Part shown: positions 36,129 through 46,980 of the stretch, one piece after another | Position numbering within the stretch: the first letter of the stretch is position 1 | Layout: each line of letters starts with the position of its first letter | Assembly (NCBI GenBank): GCA_950295325.1 | Contig: OX485806.1 | Coordinates: 45,067,169-45,131,168 of the forward strand | Reading direction: 5' to 3' | Source of the DNA: Polytrichum commune | Taxonomy: Eukaryota > Streptophyta > Polytrichopsida > Polytrichales > Polytrichaceae | Length of the DNA: 64,000 nucleotides | Notes under the pieces: model-generated | The model's input: only the letters and a program-made list of their open reading frames with translations | Database searches by the model: none | What the model was told of the DNA's origin: nothing | Translations under genes and position numbers: made by a program

Positions 36129-36711
36129 TCGACAGTATATGAAGATGAAGGCCTATGGAAACCACTTTCGTGTGGAGGACCAACAATCCATAACGCTCTA
36201 AACTTATGACAGTGGTGTTGCCTCTGTGTTTCACATGCCTTCTGTGGGTTCGGAGGAGGTGACATTGAACTATGTGGGAGTACTAAAGGATATATTGAAA
36301 TTGAACTATGGGCCATTTCATACACATGTCATACTTTTTAGGTGTGAGTGGATGAAGCAATATGACAACCGGGGCAACTCTATGTATGTAAGAGACGAGG
36401 TTGGATTCATGGTCATGAATTGCCGCTACAAGGTTCCAAAGATGTTGGAGCCGTTCATATTTCCTAGCCACGTGACACAAGTATTTTGGTCAGAAAAAAT
36501 GCGCAAAACGGGATGGAAAGTAGTTTTGGTGAAGGAGGCACGCTCCCAAAGACATCAACAGAGCACAACAGATGTCTTCATAACCACCACCGAAGAAGCG
36601 GATGGCATACACTTGGCGAACCATGTGCCTCCCCCGTCCACCACAACGTTATTGATGGGAGCCATAGAACTATCAGATTTCGATAACTCCTTAGCACTAG
36701 CGAAATTTTAG

Positions 36712-37500
36712 GTGTTTGTCCTTACAAATGCCTGGCATATGGTCCAAATGTAACACAAACTGGATGGTTTGAATATAATGTAGGGGTGGAAACAAGATTA
36801 AAGTTGGGTTTGGGTGGAAACATGCTGAAAACTAGTATATGGGGGAAATGTATGAAATTACACTCAACAATACTATGATTGAACTACAAGTCCACTATGA
36901 CTTACACGTCCACGTCATTGAGTACGTGGCATAAAACATGAAATGCATTGTTCGTACCTAGTGCCCACCATTGAACTTATGATTTCAGTCCACTAGTAAT
37001 GTCCATCATGTGTGCACCTTGGCAATGAATATCTTCCATATACGTCAATACATGTACTAAGCTTATGTCATCGATGTGGTGGCATGCCACCTCATCGTGT
37101 CAAACATGTTTAGTAACTAATATGTTGTGGTTGCAATCATTATGTTGTGTCTCACATGTTTACTCATTATATATTGTGGGCATAGTTGTACTTACAATCT
37201 ATTGGAGAGTCATAGTTAAGTATGGGTTGGTCAAGGGCAACACATAAATGACTGCACATTTGTCACATCGGAGTTGTCTTAGCACGTCACACCGACATGG
37301 ATGAAGTGGATGATGAATAACTAACCATAAATCAATATTTGGAGTCTTTGTGAACACATTTCATCCATGAGTCATTTCAGTAATTGAACAATGACTAAAC
37401 TCTTATACACGTCATCCCAAATTCAGTAGGCATGTGATTCAGTTATTTACTGAGTTCTTTAGAACACGTAGTCATTGATACCATGGTTGGATGGACAAGG
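36712..37500. other. CACTA right subterminal region, non-coding
   Basis: From the DUF4216 stop to the right terminal repeat there is no gene. Short words such as CATGT/ACATG and GTCATTG recur. The sequence does not match the left subterminal region beyond the 12-bp ends. Confidence 0.55.
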
Positions 37501-37512
37501 TTTGTTGTAGTG
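37501..37512 (-). repeat. Right terminal inverted repeat of the CACTA element
   Basis: TTTGTTGTAGTG, the exact reverse complement of 11330-11341, followed by the ACC target duplication. Confidence 0.85.
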
Positions 37513-38269
37513 ACCTCACCATGAGGAAATACAAGCACCGCCCATTTGGTGCACATACAAGGATCTCGTTGCTCATCACTTCGACCTTACCCAATGATAC
37601 CTTATCACAAACTAACACAACATAAAATGGGACAATGCTAGCAAGTTCCAGCAATACAACCCGTCACGGGAGAAGGTACAAAATACAAAAAACAATGCAA
37701 AATAGAAAATACAATGCAATTGTGATAATGGATCTTTTTTTCAAACAACACTTAAGCAAAAATTAAAATTGACTGCGCATAACCGACATTCAATTGCCTA
37801 CAATTCAACCTTAATTATTATGTTATTAGGTCGAATTGTAATTCCATGGACAAGGTTAGAACTAGGTATAAAAATGATGGGTGGATTTTAAAACCACAAT
37901 AATAAAAACTAAGGCCCAATCTCCAAATGTGCTACAATGCAAATTCAATTCCCCTCTATAATATAAGCACTCACCTTATATACCTATCATTCGGGATCGG
38001 TTTGGACACCTACAAATGCAGGCCACCCTCATCAAAGGGTTTGTGTGATAATTTTAGGCTCCCTTGGAAGGGGGTGGCCCGAAAGGGCCATAGTAGCCAT
38101 TGAATCCTACAACTCCAACTTTAAAAGCGTTTTACATTTTGCCAAGAAGAGGTTTGTGGGTAGGCATATTTATCATCTAATAGGTGAAATTTTGACTTAA
38201 TATTGGTAGAGTATCCAATGCAAAGCATTTGGGTTCAAATGCAACAAAAAACAGGAGGGTATTATTGCC
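37513..38269. other. Non-coding flank containing one copy of a 200-230 bp direct repeat
   Basis: No gene. The block at about 37862-38092 (AAAACTAAGGCCCAATCTCC, later ATACCTATCATTCGGG, GCAGGCCACC, TTTTAGGCTCC) recurs at 41083-41284 in the same orientation. Confidence 0.6.
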
Positions 38270-38568
38270 TCAACGATTACAACAGCCAACGCCATACCTA
38301 ACATGAACGACTTGGTATGTATGGAGACAAATCTTGCACATGTTGGTTCTATAAACAATTGTCCGAAGGTATGGACCATCCAAATTTGGATTCAAAATGG
38401 ACACAATGCGATTGCATTGTCGCCAAAGAATGCATGATTTGCAAACATATTGTTAAATTCTTCAAGATGCTCCAACTTGGAGTTGACGATGATGTCATAA
38501 TTTGTAAAACATGTACAACATATGATGCTCAACGCGATATTTCAATGGCACAATGCTACACACGATAA
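38270..38568 (+). pseudogene. SWIM zinc-finger relic of a MULE/FAR1-type transposase
   Basis: The plus strand encodes WTQCDCIVAKECMICKHIVK, which contains the C-x-C-x8-C-x-H pattern of the SWIM finger found at the C-terminus of Mutator-like transposases and FAR1-family proteins. MLQLGVDDDVI and MAQCYTR follow before a stop. Upstream reading is short and the DDE core is absent, so this is a fragment. It lies between two copies of a direct repeat (37862-38092, 41083-41284). Confidence 0.6.
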
Positions 38569-38595
38569 TCGTAACAAACCACTAAGCTTCATACT

Positions 38596-40520
38596 TGTGA
38601 GCCCAATATGGTGCCCACACTTGTATGTTGCATTAACAACTCCCCAGCCGATGGAATTGTGTTCCAGTTAAGTTAAATTGTAAGTGTAGAGCGTTAGAGT
38701 TCTTGAAGTTAGCCTTAAGGGATTTAAAGGTGAGTGTGTGAGTGTGAGCCCGATATTATGCCCCCATGTCATTTTAATCATTAAAATTATTGAAACTTAG
38801 TATTGGTGGGAGTGGGTAGCTAAAAGGGGTAAGTTTAGAATTAGTTAAGGGTGTTAGGTGCTAATTGGATCTAGTGGGGTTGATTGAGAAACTTTTGTTA
38901 TTAAAAGTGAAAAAGAAACTAAAGCAGTGGGTTAGGTTAAGTGAAGTTGGATGCACCTTGGTGAATGGCCTTGATCCAAGGTTAGTTGGGCGAGTAGGGT
39001 AAGTTAATTGTTCATTCAAGGGGGGGGGGTCCCTTCAAAAATTCCAGATTGGGTTCCGGAATTCCAGATCTAGGGGCCCTGTTCGGTGTTCGGTGGCTGC
39101 TCCTTTCTCTCTCCTCGGGGAAATGCAAGGGCAGTAGCAAGGGGCAAGGGGAATGGTCGGCCAGCAAGCGGAAGCGGGGTGCAAGGACAGCAACAGGAGG
39201 GGGAGAGGCAAAGGATGCTATGGGAGTAATGTGGCTACAGGCAAAGGGCTGGCGGCATAAGCCTGGTTGTGCACATGGAATTCGGAAAAGCTCAAAGGGT
39301 TCCCTAGTTCTTGAGACGCACTGGTATGGTGGAGGCTAGTTGAGAAGGATGCGGGAGGGCCCGAAGAGGCACCTGCAGCTCAATTGAATGCAACACCTGT
39401 GGCATAGAGGAAAAAAGCAGTCAACTCTTCTGCCGACACTGTGAGAAGTTGGGTGCCAAGGAAAAAAACTACACATTCGAGGAGCGGTCTGGTTGCTAGG
39501 CCACATTCTGCACATTTGGGGAAGGTGGGTATCATGCTGGAATTCGGTGCAGGAATCTTAAATGATCAATGTTAATTAGCGACCCAACAATTGCGGCTAG
39601 GCTCCTGATGTTGGCATCTGGAAGGGCAGAGGCGTGCTCAGTTGAGAGGCTGTGATTCAGGTCGGAGGTGAATACCTTGGCTATGAATTTTGATATTGTT
39701 GGGAGAAGAAAGTGGTCTGATTTAGTCTCCTCCCGAAGGATAACTCTGAGCTGCGAAGGGGCAGCCAACTTCGGGGTTGGGAGTTTTGAGCTTTTGCGGC
39801 AGGGTTGGCTCTTGACTGCTCGGTGAGATCGAGACAATACCGAGGGTGGGAACGCCCCACAGTCCCCTGTCTCGGCAATATATAGAGCCATTGCTGCAAT
39901 GCAGACAGCTGGCAGCAAGGGAGTATGGTGGCAGAGAACAAACTCAAGGATCAGCAAGGTCAAAAGTAATTGTGGAGCCGTTAGGAGGCAGGGGGTGATT
40001 ACCGTTGGCTGTAATGGTCTTGGGTTGGGAAATAAGGCTTAGTCACCGAACATGATTAGGCACTAATTGATCACATGGTGAATGTAGGGGGTAGTGACAT
40101 GAGAGTTTGATAGTCAGATTGGAGCATTCCGTAGAGTAGAGGCTAAGTCATTAATAAGTGTTTTAGTTGTATGGATGTGAGCCAAGTTGGAATGTGTAGC
40201 GGGAAGGGTGATTAAATCCAACTGCTAACTTGGGTTGGTATCAACCAACCGTAGGGTAACTTATTGTATTAGGGTTTAAGGGTTTAAGTGTGGTGTGCTG
40301 AAGGTTTATGAAGTGAGGGGTTTGGAAATACCCACAAGGGCAAACAATATTTGTGAATACTTGTAACCTTGTGTTCTTGGAATAAAGAAATGTGTGTTTA
40401 AAGTTCCGGTGTGGAACCTTGGAAGTTGAATCCTAAGGCCAAGAGGGTTGATCAATCACATGTCCGCCATATGCTCTCACCCGGACTACGACGCACAAGG
40501 GTGGGAGTTTAGGGCTGACA
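38596..40520 (+). repeat. LTR 3 (TGTGAGCCC family), possibly two fused LTR copies
   Basis: Two family starts occur: TGTGAGCCCAATATGG at 38596 and TGTGAGCCCGATATTA at 38743. One family end occurs at 40520 (CCCGGACTACGACGCACAAG ... TTTAGGGCTGACA), with an AATAAA at about 40381. The bases before either start (ATACT, GTGAG) do not match those after the end (CCTTT). The left flank is a transposase relic and the right flank is gypsy. This is therefore not a simple insertion: an LTR fragment followed by a second LTR, or a recombinant, is likely. No coding sequence supported. Confidence 0.65.
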
Positions 40521-40995
40521 CCTTTCTTCTCTCCACACACAAAGAATGGAAGACCCTCTGGCACGACGGCCAGTTCAGGATGAACTGTACCCTCAATAGG
40601 TAGATGACATGGGGCACAGTTTTTGGAATGCTCGCGACATTTCCTGCCATCCTTGCCTTCCAACAACAACAAACCACTCGGCAACACCTCCTTCACCGAA
40701 GGATAGTGCGCCCCGCCCTGACATCCAATGTCGTAGGCGCCTCACATTGGAGAAAGACATAATCCCCCTGCCGGAATCTCCGCAACTGAGGTCGGTAAGC
40801 ACCACTGCGAATGCGTGCATAACACAATGTGTCACAGTGTTGAGCAATGGACAAATTCTCCATGGCCATAGGCATGACCCTCTGGAAGAATTGAGTCCAC
40901 TTCTGCAAACATTCTGCCCCAAGGTTTGGGTCATCCAAATTCACAACAGGAGCTGGTTTTTCCCGAATAGAATTCGGGAGTATAGGCTCACGCAA
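40521..40995 (-). pseudogene. Second gypsy fragment: integrase C-terminal region cut inside the PHD finger
   Basis: It is homologous to 6195-6660 of the first gypsy element, and better preserved. The minus strand reads RSGAYRPQLRRFRQGDYVFL, then CREHSKNCAPCHLPIEG and FFVCGEKKG, where LTR 3 interrupts at 40520. The other side ends abruptly at about 40995, within the segment that precedes the YSPYQLLYG region in the fuller copy. A one-base frameshift lies near 40695. Confidence 0.75.
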
Positions 40996-41082
40996 GTTAT
41001 GATTGTCTTGGTTTCAAAGTTGGTGTGTCTGCGTTTAAAATAGGTTGTAGGTTTAGGTTATAACTAAATATGAAATTTATTA

Positions 41083-41284
41083 GTAGAATTTAGAGCCACA
41101 ATAGTGAAAAACTAAGGTCCAACCTCCAGAGGTACTACAATGCATATTTAATTCCCCTCCAAAAATCTAAGTACTCACGTTATACACCTATCATCCGGGT
41201 TTGGCTTGGGCACCTGCAAGTGCAGGCCACCTTCACCGAAGGGCTTGTGTGATACTTTTAGGCTCCTTCGGAAGGGGGTGGTCA
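41083..41284. repeat. Second copy of the 200-230 bp direct repeat
   Basis: Matches 37862-38092 with substitutions and small gaps, same orientation, 3.2 kb apart. The two copies bracket the SWIM relic, LTR 3 and the gypsy fragment. Confidence 0.7.
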
Positions 41285-43432
41285 AAAAACGGGACAAATG
41301 GTGAACAATTGCTTATGTTATCCAAGATTCTTGATAAACGCAAACTAAAGAGTGATCCAAGAGGCTGCAAGAGGAAGATTCAGAGAGGCATAATGAAATG
41401 TGCAAGTCCTCAAACGAAAAAGTAAAGAACACTGCAAATTGATGTATATGTCATAATACAACTCAAATTTGGCAGGCAACTTTAGAATTGCGTGAGTATG
41501 CAATAGTGTGATTGTATTTTTTTTTTTGTATGATGGATTTGAAATATGTAATGTGGATTGAAATCGACCTATCAAGTTTATAAATGTCATGGTATTAATA
41601 AACTTGTGTAATTCAAATTTTTCTGTTGTAGAATCCAATCAAGGTAAAAGTGAAAATATGGGTTTTGCACCCAAAGTATGAAGGGAAGGTTGTACTAGAA
41701 GCATATGCTAGAATCAACCACAAATCCAGGTGCATAAATGACGCCCCGTTCCCGCCCCATCCGCCCCCGTTCCCCCCCGTCCGCCCCACACCCTCCTTAG
41801 TCATATTTTACTACTTTGATTTTAACAGAATGATAAACAGAATGGAAAAATGGTTTACCTGGAGCTAGGCATATCCACGTCCACGTCGGTCTTTTCTGCC
41901 ACATAGGACGCCACCTTGGCAAGAAGGTAAGTATTTTACCCACCTAACTAGCTTCCCCCTAGGTTGACCCTACGTGGACCCTATTGTGTTGTGACGGAGG
42001 GGTCCGTCACGACACGTTACGACACGTCATGACGGCACAACACCGTCATGACGTCGGGATAGATGTGGGAACATGCGAAAACAAAATCATCCGGATTGGC
42101 GTTTCTAAGTGCCCTATCCGGTTTTGTCCGGATGACCCTAGTATTGTCCAGGGATTTTGTGAAGTGTAGGAGGTCTAGAACTCTCCGTACCTGCTTATTT
42201 TCTATTCCTCAGCCAAATTTCCGGAAACCCTTGTTTCCGGACTTTTTGTCTTTTGGACATTTTTTTTCTTCCGGAATTGGCCTTTCTGGATTGTATCTCT
42301 AGGTCCTAATTATAATGCTTAATCACCCCTCTACGTCTACCCTCTAGAATAGGTGGTTTCTTCGAGTGAAGCAGTCCTTTATAAAATTGGATCCGGAAAT
42401 TCCCTCACAACCAATCTGGATTGATCAAATCTGTCTTGGCAGGTCACACAGGGAGCTCCGGATTATCTCTGAGGACCACAACGACCAGAGTAGTCCAGAT
42501 TCCAACCGGAGATCTGACTCGACCGGATAAGTGGGTGACCCGTACCACTTTCCGGATTGTCCCGTCCACCGGCGATGAGACCTCTTCAGAAGATCAGATT
42601 GGCGCAAGTCCGGATCCCTTCCGGTCCTTTGCCCAATCTTCCCCACGGCTATCTCACCTAGACGTTACCCAGACATCCGGAACAGTGAGGTTCCCTTCCC
42701 ACTACACTCCGGAGATGGCCTCCAACCCTGAATGCTAACTGTTCCGGTCCTCCCCTCCTCCTTCTGACTGATCGATCCGGTTACCAGTTCCTGGGACTCT
42801 ACTCAATCTGGGCTAACTGGGTGATCCGTACCACTTCCCGGATTGGTCCGTCTAAGGACGGTGGGACCTCTTCAGATGCTCGGATGGCGTAAGTCTGGAT
42901 CCCTTCCGGATCTCACCCAATCCTCCCAGCGGCTATCCCACCTAGACGTTACTCAATCATCCAGAAAAGTGAGGTTTCCCTCCCACTACACACAGAGAGG
43001 ATCCGCAAGGCAATGACTAGATCTGATCTGGGTCTCCTCTCCCATGTCCTATCCGGAACTCCTATCCCTCATGCTCTCTTTCCCTTCCGCTAACGATCTC
43101 CGAACCATTCGTACACAAAATCAAACAAGGAAAGTCAAGAAGTTAGAAATCAAAGAATTGATTAGAGTAGGAACAACCAGAATACAACAGTGGAGAAGGA
43201 ACCCTTTTCCAACTCCTTATTAGCCTTAAGTAGAGGCCCAAAATCCCTAAACTGAGGGCGGCCGCCGCTACGAAAAACCCTAACTGCATCCATTCTCCCG
43301 GATTTCCCGGATCAAGATCCGGATTTTCCGCTGACAGAACCCGAGGGAGAATTTTATTCCTCATCTTCAAAAACTCCTAAGTCCTATCTTCCTACCTCTA
43401 TTCTGCCTAACTGATCTAACTATCATCCTAAC
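41285..43432. other. Non-coding region, TCCGGA-dense in its second half, with a duplicated block
   Basis: 41297-41425 reads as a short basic open segment (RGCKRKIQRGIMKCASPQTKK) with no known domain. 41740-41800 is C-rich. From about 42080 on, TCCGG/CCGGA words are very frequent, as in the adjacent gag-like gene. A block of about 180 bp (GGTGACCCGTACCACTTTCC, later CACCTAGACGTTAC and CCCACTACAC) is repeated at 42530-42715 and 42824-42992. It could be 3' untranslated or LTR sequence of the element that encodes the gene at 43433-45483. Confidence 0.5.
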
Positions 43433-45483
43433 CTAAGAAGAGCGGTGCTTCTTCTGAGCCGTTCCCTCCTTCGACTGGCTGCCTAGTCCACTGACGGCGG
43501 ATGAGCCTCCTCCCGGCGACGCCTTCTGCAACCGCGTGAGCATCCTCCTCATGTTCGGAGAAGAGGCAATCTCATCCTCCGAGTCCGCTGCTCTCTCGGT
43601 CCACGGTGTTCCGGAACCTGGTGTTCCGAAAACTGTATTGCCCTTCCGGACGCTCCGTATCGGGGAAGGATCGCTTCCGGTGCGCTGTTCCGGATTCTGT
43701 CCGCCCGAGATCGAGGCAGTCCGTGGATCCCTGTTGGAGGCCGCCCTCGAGGGTGGTGGAGGGAATGGGCTAACCATTTGGCAGTCCGGAGGAGACGACG
43801 GCGAGGCTTGGGTCATAGGGGCCTTACCCCTGCTCGAAGTTGCCTCTCGATCCGAAGTCTGGTGCCTTATCGACATCCTAGCCCTGTCCGGAGTCCGGGA
43901 CCGATCCGAAGTCCGCGGGACAGGGGACTGGCCTTGTCCGGATCTAACTGACCCGGTGCTCTTCTGCCTCACCTGGGAAGAGCACATCCTCTCCGGAGCT
44001 CTTCCGGAACTAGCAGGCCGAGAGCCGCCTCCCTGCTGGCTGGGTCTTACAGACGTTGGCGGATTCTGGACCAGGGCAACTTCACCAACCACCTCGTACA
44101 TGGTTCCGGTTGGTGACATGGGCAGACCCGGATAGAGCACCCTCCGGGGTGTTCCGCTTGGCGGAACCACCTTCTGGATTTCTGCTAGGAGATCTTTCAT
44201 CGTCCGTGAGTATTTCACGAGGATGGGGAGGGTCTGCCGGGCTGAAGCGGGTTCTCCAGACTCCATCATTCGGTTGTAGAGATGCGCCTTGTTGACGATC
44301 TCTGCCGGATGCCCCACCAGCTCCCGGATCCGACTGAAGACCACTGCCTGCTCCGTGTGGTACTTCCGGATCTCCTCACTCTTCTGACTCAACTCCTGAG
44401 TCATGGCTGCTACATGCGCGGTGAGGTGAGCATTCTCCATCTTGGCTTGTTCGAGCTCCTTCCTGTCCGCCCTCTTTGCCAATTCTCGGAGAATGTTTCC
44501 GGGTCCGCAGTCGTCCAGGGCCTGATTCGCTCCTTGGATGATGTGTTCCAGCTGGTAGTACTGGTTCTGTAGGTCCTCCAACCCCTCCTGAACCCGCTTG
44601 AAGGGATTTTCCGGAAAATCCCAGGCGGAGAGATCCACATTCCGCCAAGTGGTCTCCCAGTTGGGTCCGGCTTCCGGATGATCGTGAGGGGGAGGAGAGC
44701 TTGTCCTCTGGACGGTCGGTGGCGGGCTTCTGGGTGAAGAGGGAGGGGCTTCCGGAATGATGGGGTCGCTGGAAGTCTCCGTCTCGAGGTCTCCAGCTTC
44801 CGGATGGAGCTTGTAGGTGACCTTGTCCGCCGCTATTGTCAGCAGGTCCTTCTCCTCAGCTGTGATGCAGTCGAAATGCTGATAGAGGTGCAGAATGAAG
44901 GGGAGAGGAAGGAGGGTTTCCGGCCTATACGGGGGAGGGCCCGCCTTACTATCTCTTGAATGATCAGCCCCCAATTCACTGGTCGGACTCCGGACATAGC
45001 TTTGAACAAGGTGTTAACCATGGTAAGGCTAATCCGCTTCGGCTTGTCCGGGTTTAGGATGGGCAGGAGGAACTCTAACACCCTCCGCTCTCTCAGATTC
45101 CGGCAGTTCCCGGGGTGAAAGCCGTCCTTTGGATCTGCGTCCCCTCTAAATTTTCCGGCAAATAAGCCATCGCGGTGGCCGGCCCATCCTTCCATAATTC
45201 CCCTCAGAAACCCGTAGACCCTATTCCATGCATCCGGAGTCCAACTATCCGGATCCCTCCTCTTGGTTCCTAACCACTGGTTCCCTCTCTCGAACTTGAA
45301 TTCCCGGAGAGTGTCTTCCGCTCGGAGGTTCCAGGGTTTGGCGAGCAATCCCACGCAACCCATAACCCGGAGATCCTCCGCTAGCTCTTGCAACTCCCCG
45401 TCCTCCCTCGGAATTGCAGGGATGAGGGCTTTTAGTGGAACCGGGATGGGTTCCCTCCGATCCTCCTCCCCTGCTTCCGGCAT
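43433..45483 (-). pseudogene. Long gag-like/coiled-coil protein gene, one frameshift
   Basis: I start at ATG 45483 (MPEAGEEDRREP), where a plausible protein begins. The first 190 residues are globular (MGCVGLLAKPWNLRAEDTLR, LFAGKFRGDADPKDGFHPGN, MSGVRPVNWGLIIQEIV). A frameshift near 44900 moves to FILHLYQHFDCITAEEKDLL. Then come a Pro/Ser-rich linker, a Leu/Glu/Gln-rich coiled coil (LEDLQNQYYQLEHIIQGANQ ... ELAKRADRKELEQAKMEN) and a Ser/Arg/Pro-rich tail to the TAA at 43433. About 680 codons, no introns. The globular-coiled-coil-disordered layout suggests a structural protein of a retroelement or a repeat-associated plant protein family, but no protease, RT or CCHC knuckle is attached. Function unknown. 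Confidence 0.55.
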
Positions 45484-46980
45484 CTTTCCTCTCTTCTCTG
45501 TCCGTCTCAACTGCGGAAACTTTCTCCCCTCCAGATTCCCTCTCTTCCGCCTAATTGCTACAGAGTCCCGGCAAGCCAACTGCCGGCGACTGGAAAGTGC
45601 GGAGTCCTAGCAATCCAACTGCTGGCAGCTCCAAAAAAACAACCTCACCACTCGTTCTCTCAACAATTTGTCTCTCGTGAACAGAAAAAAAAAATGGGAA
45701 GGAGAAGGAAGGGACCCTTAAGGACCATGATTAAACGGTCCCCCTAATCCAATTTGACGGACCGGTAATAATACTCCTTTTTAACCTTTTTATCGCGCAT
45801 GGCGGATTTAGAATGCCCTATTTCCTAGTACAATTAATTTATCCTAAAAGACCCTATTATCCTCCTACAAGCAGGGTAAAATACGGAAAATGAATCCGTA
45901 TTTCCGTATTTCTGTCGAATTTGGACTCCCACAATAGACAACCCCGGGTATGCCATTAAAACGCACTCACATGTATTCCTAATCTTAACTTTAAGTGCAC
46001 TCCCCGGGGTTGCACCCATTGTTTTGCATGATTGTAGGAGGTGGTGCATGTAATGGGTATATGTAGTATATATCTTTAGGGTGAAATATTTAATCAAAGA
46101 AGTGTGCATCCTCAAGATGAAGAGATGGGACCAGTGATGTTCAAGGAAGAAGAAATTCATTGAAGCCCATGGAATTGCAATGGCGGACAGGAAGACATCA
46201 CATCAAGAGTTTTGCTTAGCATGGGCTTTCATTTTTCCTTGCAGGGGAGCAGAATGCCAGTCTTCAAAATATTTCCAAAAACTTTGGACTTCCAAGAAGT
46301 GGTGGAATAGACCAAGTCAATTACATACAATCGCTCTAGAAATGTTTTTGTAGGATGCAATAGGAACCTTATCCTGAGTAGATTATTTTCAGTGCCTCTG
46401 GTACTCACCCGTGAGTACAAACTGTGTGGCTGGCTGATTTTAATGATGACCTCTTTGGTGCCCATTCCATCTAAGAGCTACATTTTTGTGTTAGAAATAC
46501 TTTCTCTGCCAAGAGTCCCTCAGAACCAGGGTATTATTTATGTTGATGTTTGGTAGGAGCAATATTAACGTACCCTTCTATACAATTTGTTTTTCTCAAA
46601 CACTGGCATACTAGGCTCTCATTTCAAGTTTGTAGGCTTCTTGTGCATTCAAAGTTTTAAGCAAGGCTATGAACATGACGAGTTATTGGAAGACAATGAA
46701 CACGTTGGCATTTTGTTGTGCAAAAATGAAATGTGTTGATGAGCCTGTGATGTAGTACGAAAGCAAGTATGTTGTGCTAAATACGAGCAATCAATTACAG
46801 TTTTGTACACGAGGGCCTTGAGCACTGGCCTGAGATATGCTCATCAAATGAAACTACATGGCAACACAAGTGCAAGTATATATGCACATTGTAGATGCAC
46901 CAAATGATGCAGAAGAGCCAACTTGGTAATAGTATGAAAACATGTTTTATGTCCATGAGCGCCTTAGTTTCGATCGAGCC
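45484..46980. other. Non-coding region upstream of the gag-like gene
   Basis: Contains the presumed 5' leader and promoter of the minus-strand gene (45484-45840), with an A-run on the plus strand at 45685-45694. The rest is AT-rich, and open frames show no domain or consistent codon character. Confidence 0.5.

Larger units (their letters stand above)
31579..36212. mobile_element. Unclassified 4.6-kb insertion in a TNP2 intron, made of repeated modules
   Basis: The TNP2 intron opens with GTAAGAG at 31579 and closes with GACAG before 36213. It is far longer than the neighbouring 125-bp intron (31295-31419). No protein domain is seen. Two TATA-containing modules (CCCTATATAAAGAGGG near 32272 and ACTATATAAGGAGG near 33210) are each followed by GGGCCCTAAT and preceded by AATTAGCCGA-like sequence. 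Purine-rich GAAGACT/GAGGGACC stretches follow each. This could be a non-autonomous LTR-type element with diverged LTRs, but termini and target duplication were not found. Confidence 0.45.
20467..36711 (+). pseudogene. TNP2-type CACTA transposase with DUF4218 and DUF4216 domains, interrupted
   Basis: Reading across insertions gives one TNP2-like protein. An acidic N-terminus leads to ELYHGAKSSILAATILI, a zinc-binding region (HACQACCVLF, SCPKCNKPRY), and, after removal of the LTR at 21224-22825, VWHAKDTSRDGLVRHPC, LGLAADGVNHF, WTIHDFPGYG and CPVCGPH. Exon 1 ends in YWK at 23598 before GTAATG; the next exon starts after GGCAG at 30478 with DLLIRYTLDIMHCEQNF. DUF4218 follows (about 30838-31294: FFDIMTHLLYHLVYELDMCG, YMKTLKHYV), then a short exon (31420-31578), and a DUF4216 part (36213-36711: YGPFHTHVILFRCEW, VFWSEKM). 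Breaks: frameshifts near 20900, 23405 and 30610, and a TGA near 23160 (probably from TGG). Confidence 0.85.
11330..37512 (+). mobile_element. CACTA (En/Spm-type) transposon, complete ends, heavily invaded
   Basis: Both ends are visible. CACTACAACAAA starts at 11330 and its exact reverse complement ends at 37512. The flanking bases ACC (11327-11329 and 37513-37515) form the 3-bp target duplication expected of CACTA elements. Inside are a TNP2 transposase gene on the plus strand, with DUF4218- and DUF4216-like downstream parts, and a divergent minus-strand gene with PF03004-like and FCP1/NIF-like domains. The 26.2 kb length is inflated by nested insertions: LTRs at 21224-22825 and 24734-26139, a hAT at 23790-30196, an inverted CACTA end, and a 4.6-kb insertion. 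The genes carry stops and frameshifts, so it is not autonomous now. Confidence 0.85.

Noticed and set aside
37472-37654. Small minus-strand open frame across the CACTA right end
   Set aside because: It straddles the element boundary and has no domain or codon character.
43536-44135. 199-codon open frame on the plus strand
   Set aside because: It is antisense to the coiled-coil gene at 43433-45483; the minus-strand frame has the coherent protein features, and GC-rich composition explains the antisense opening.
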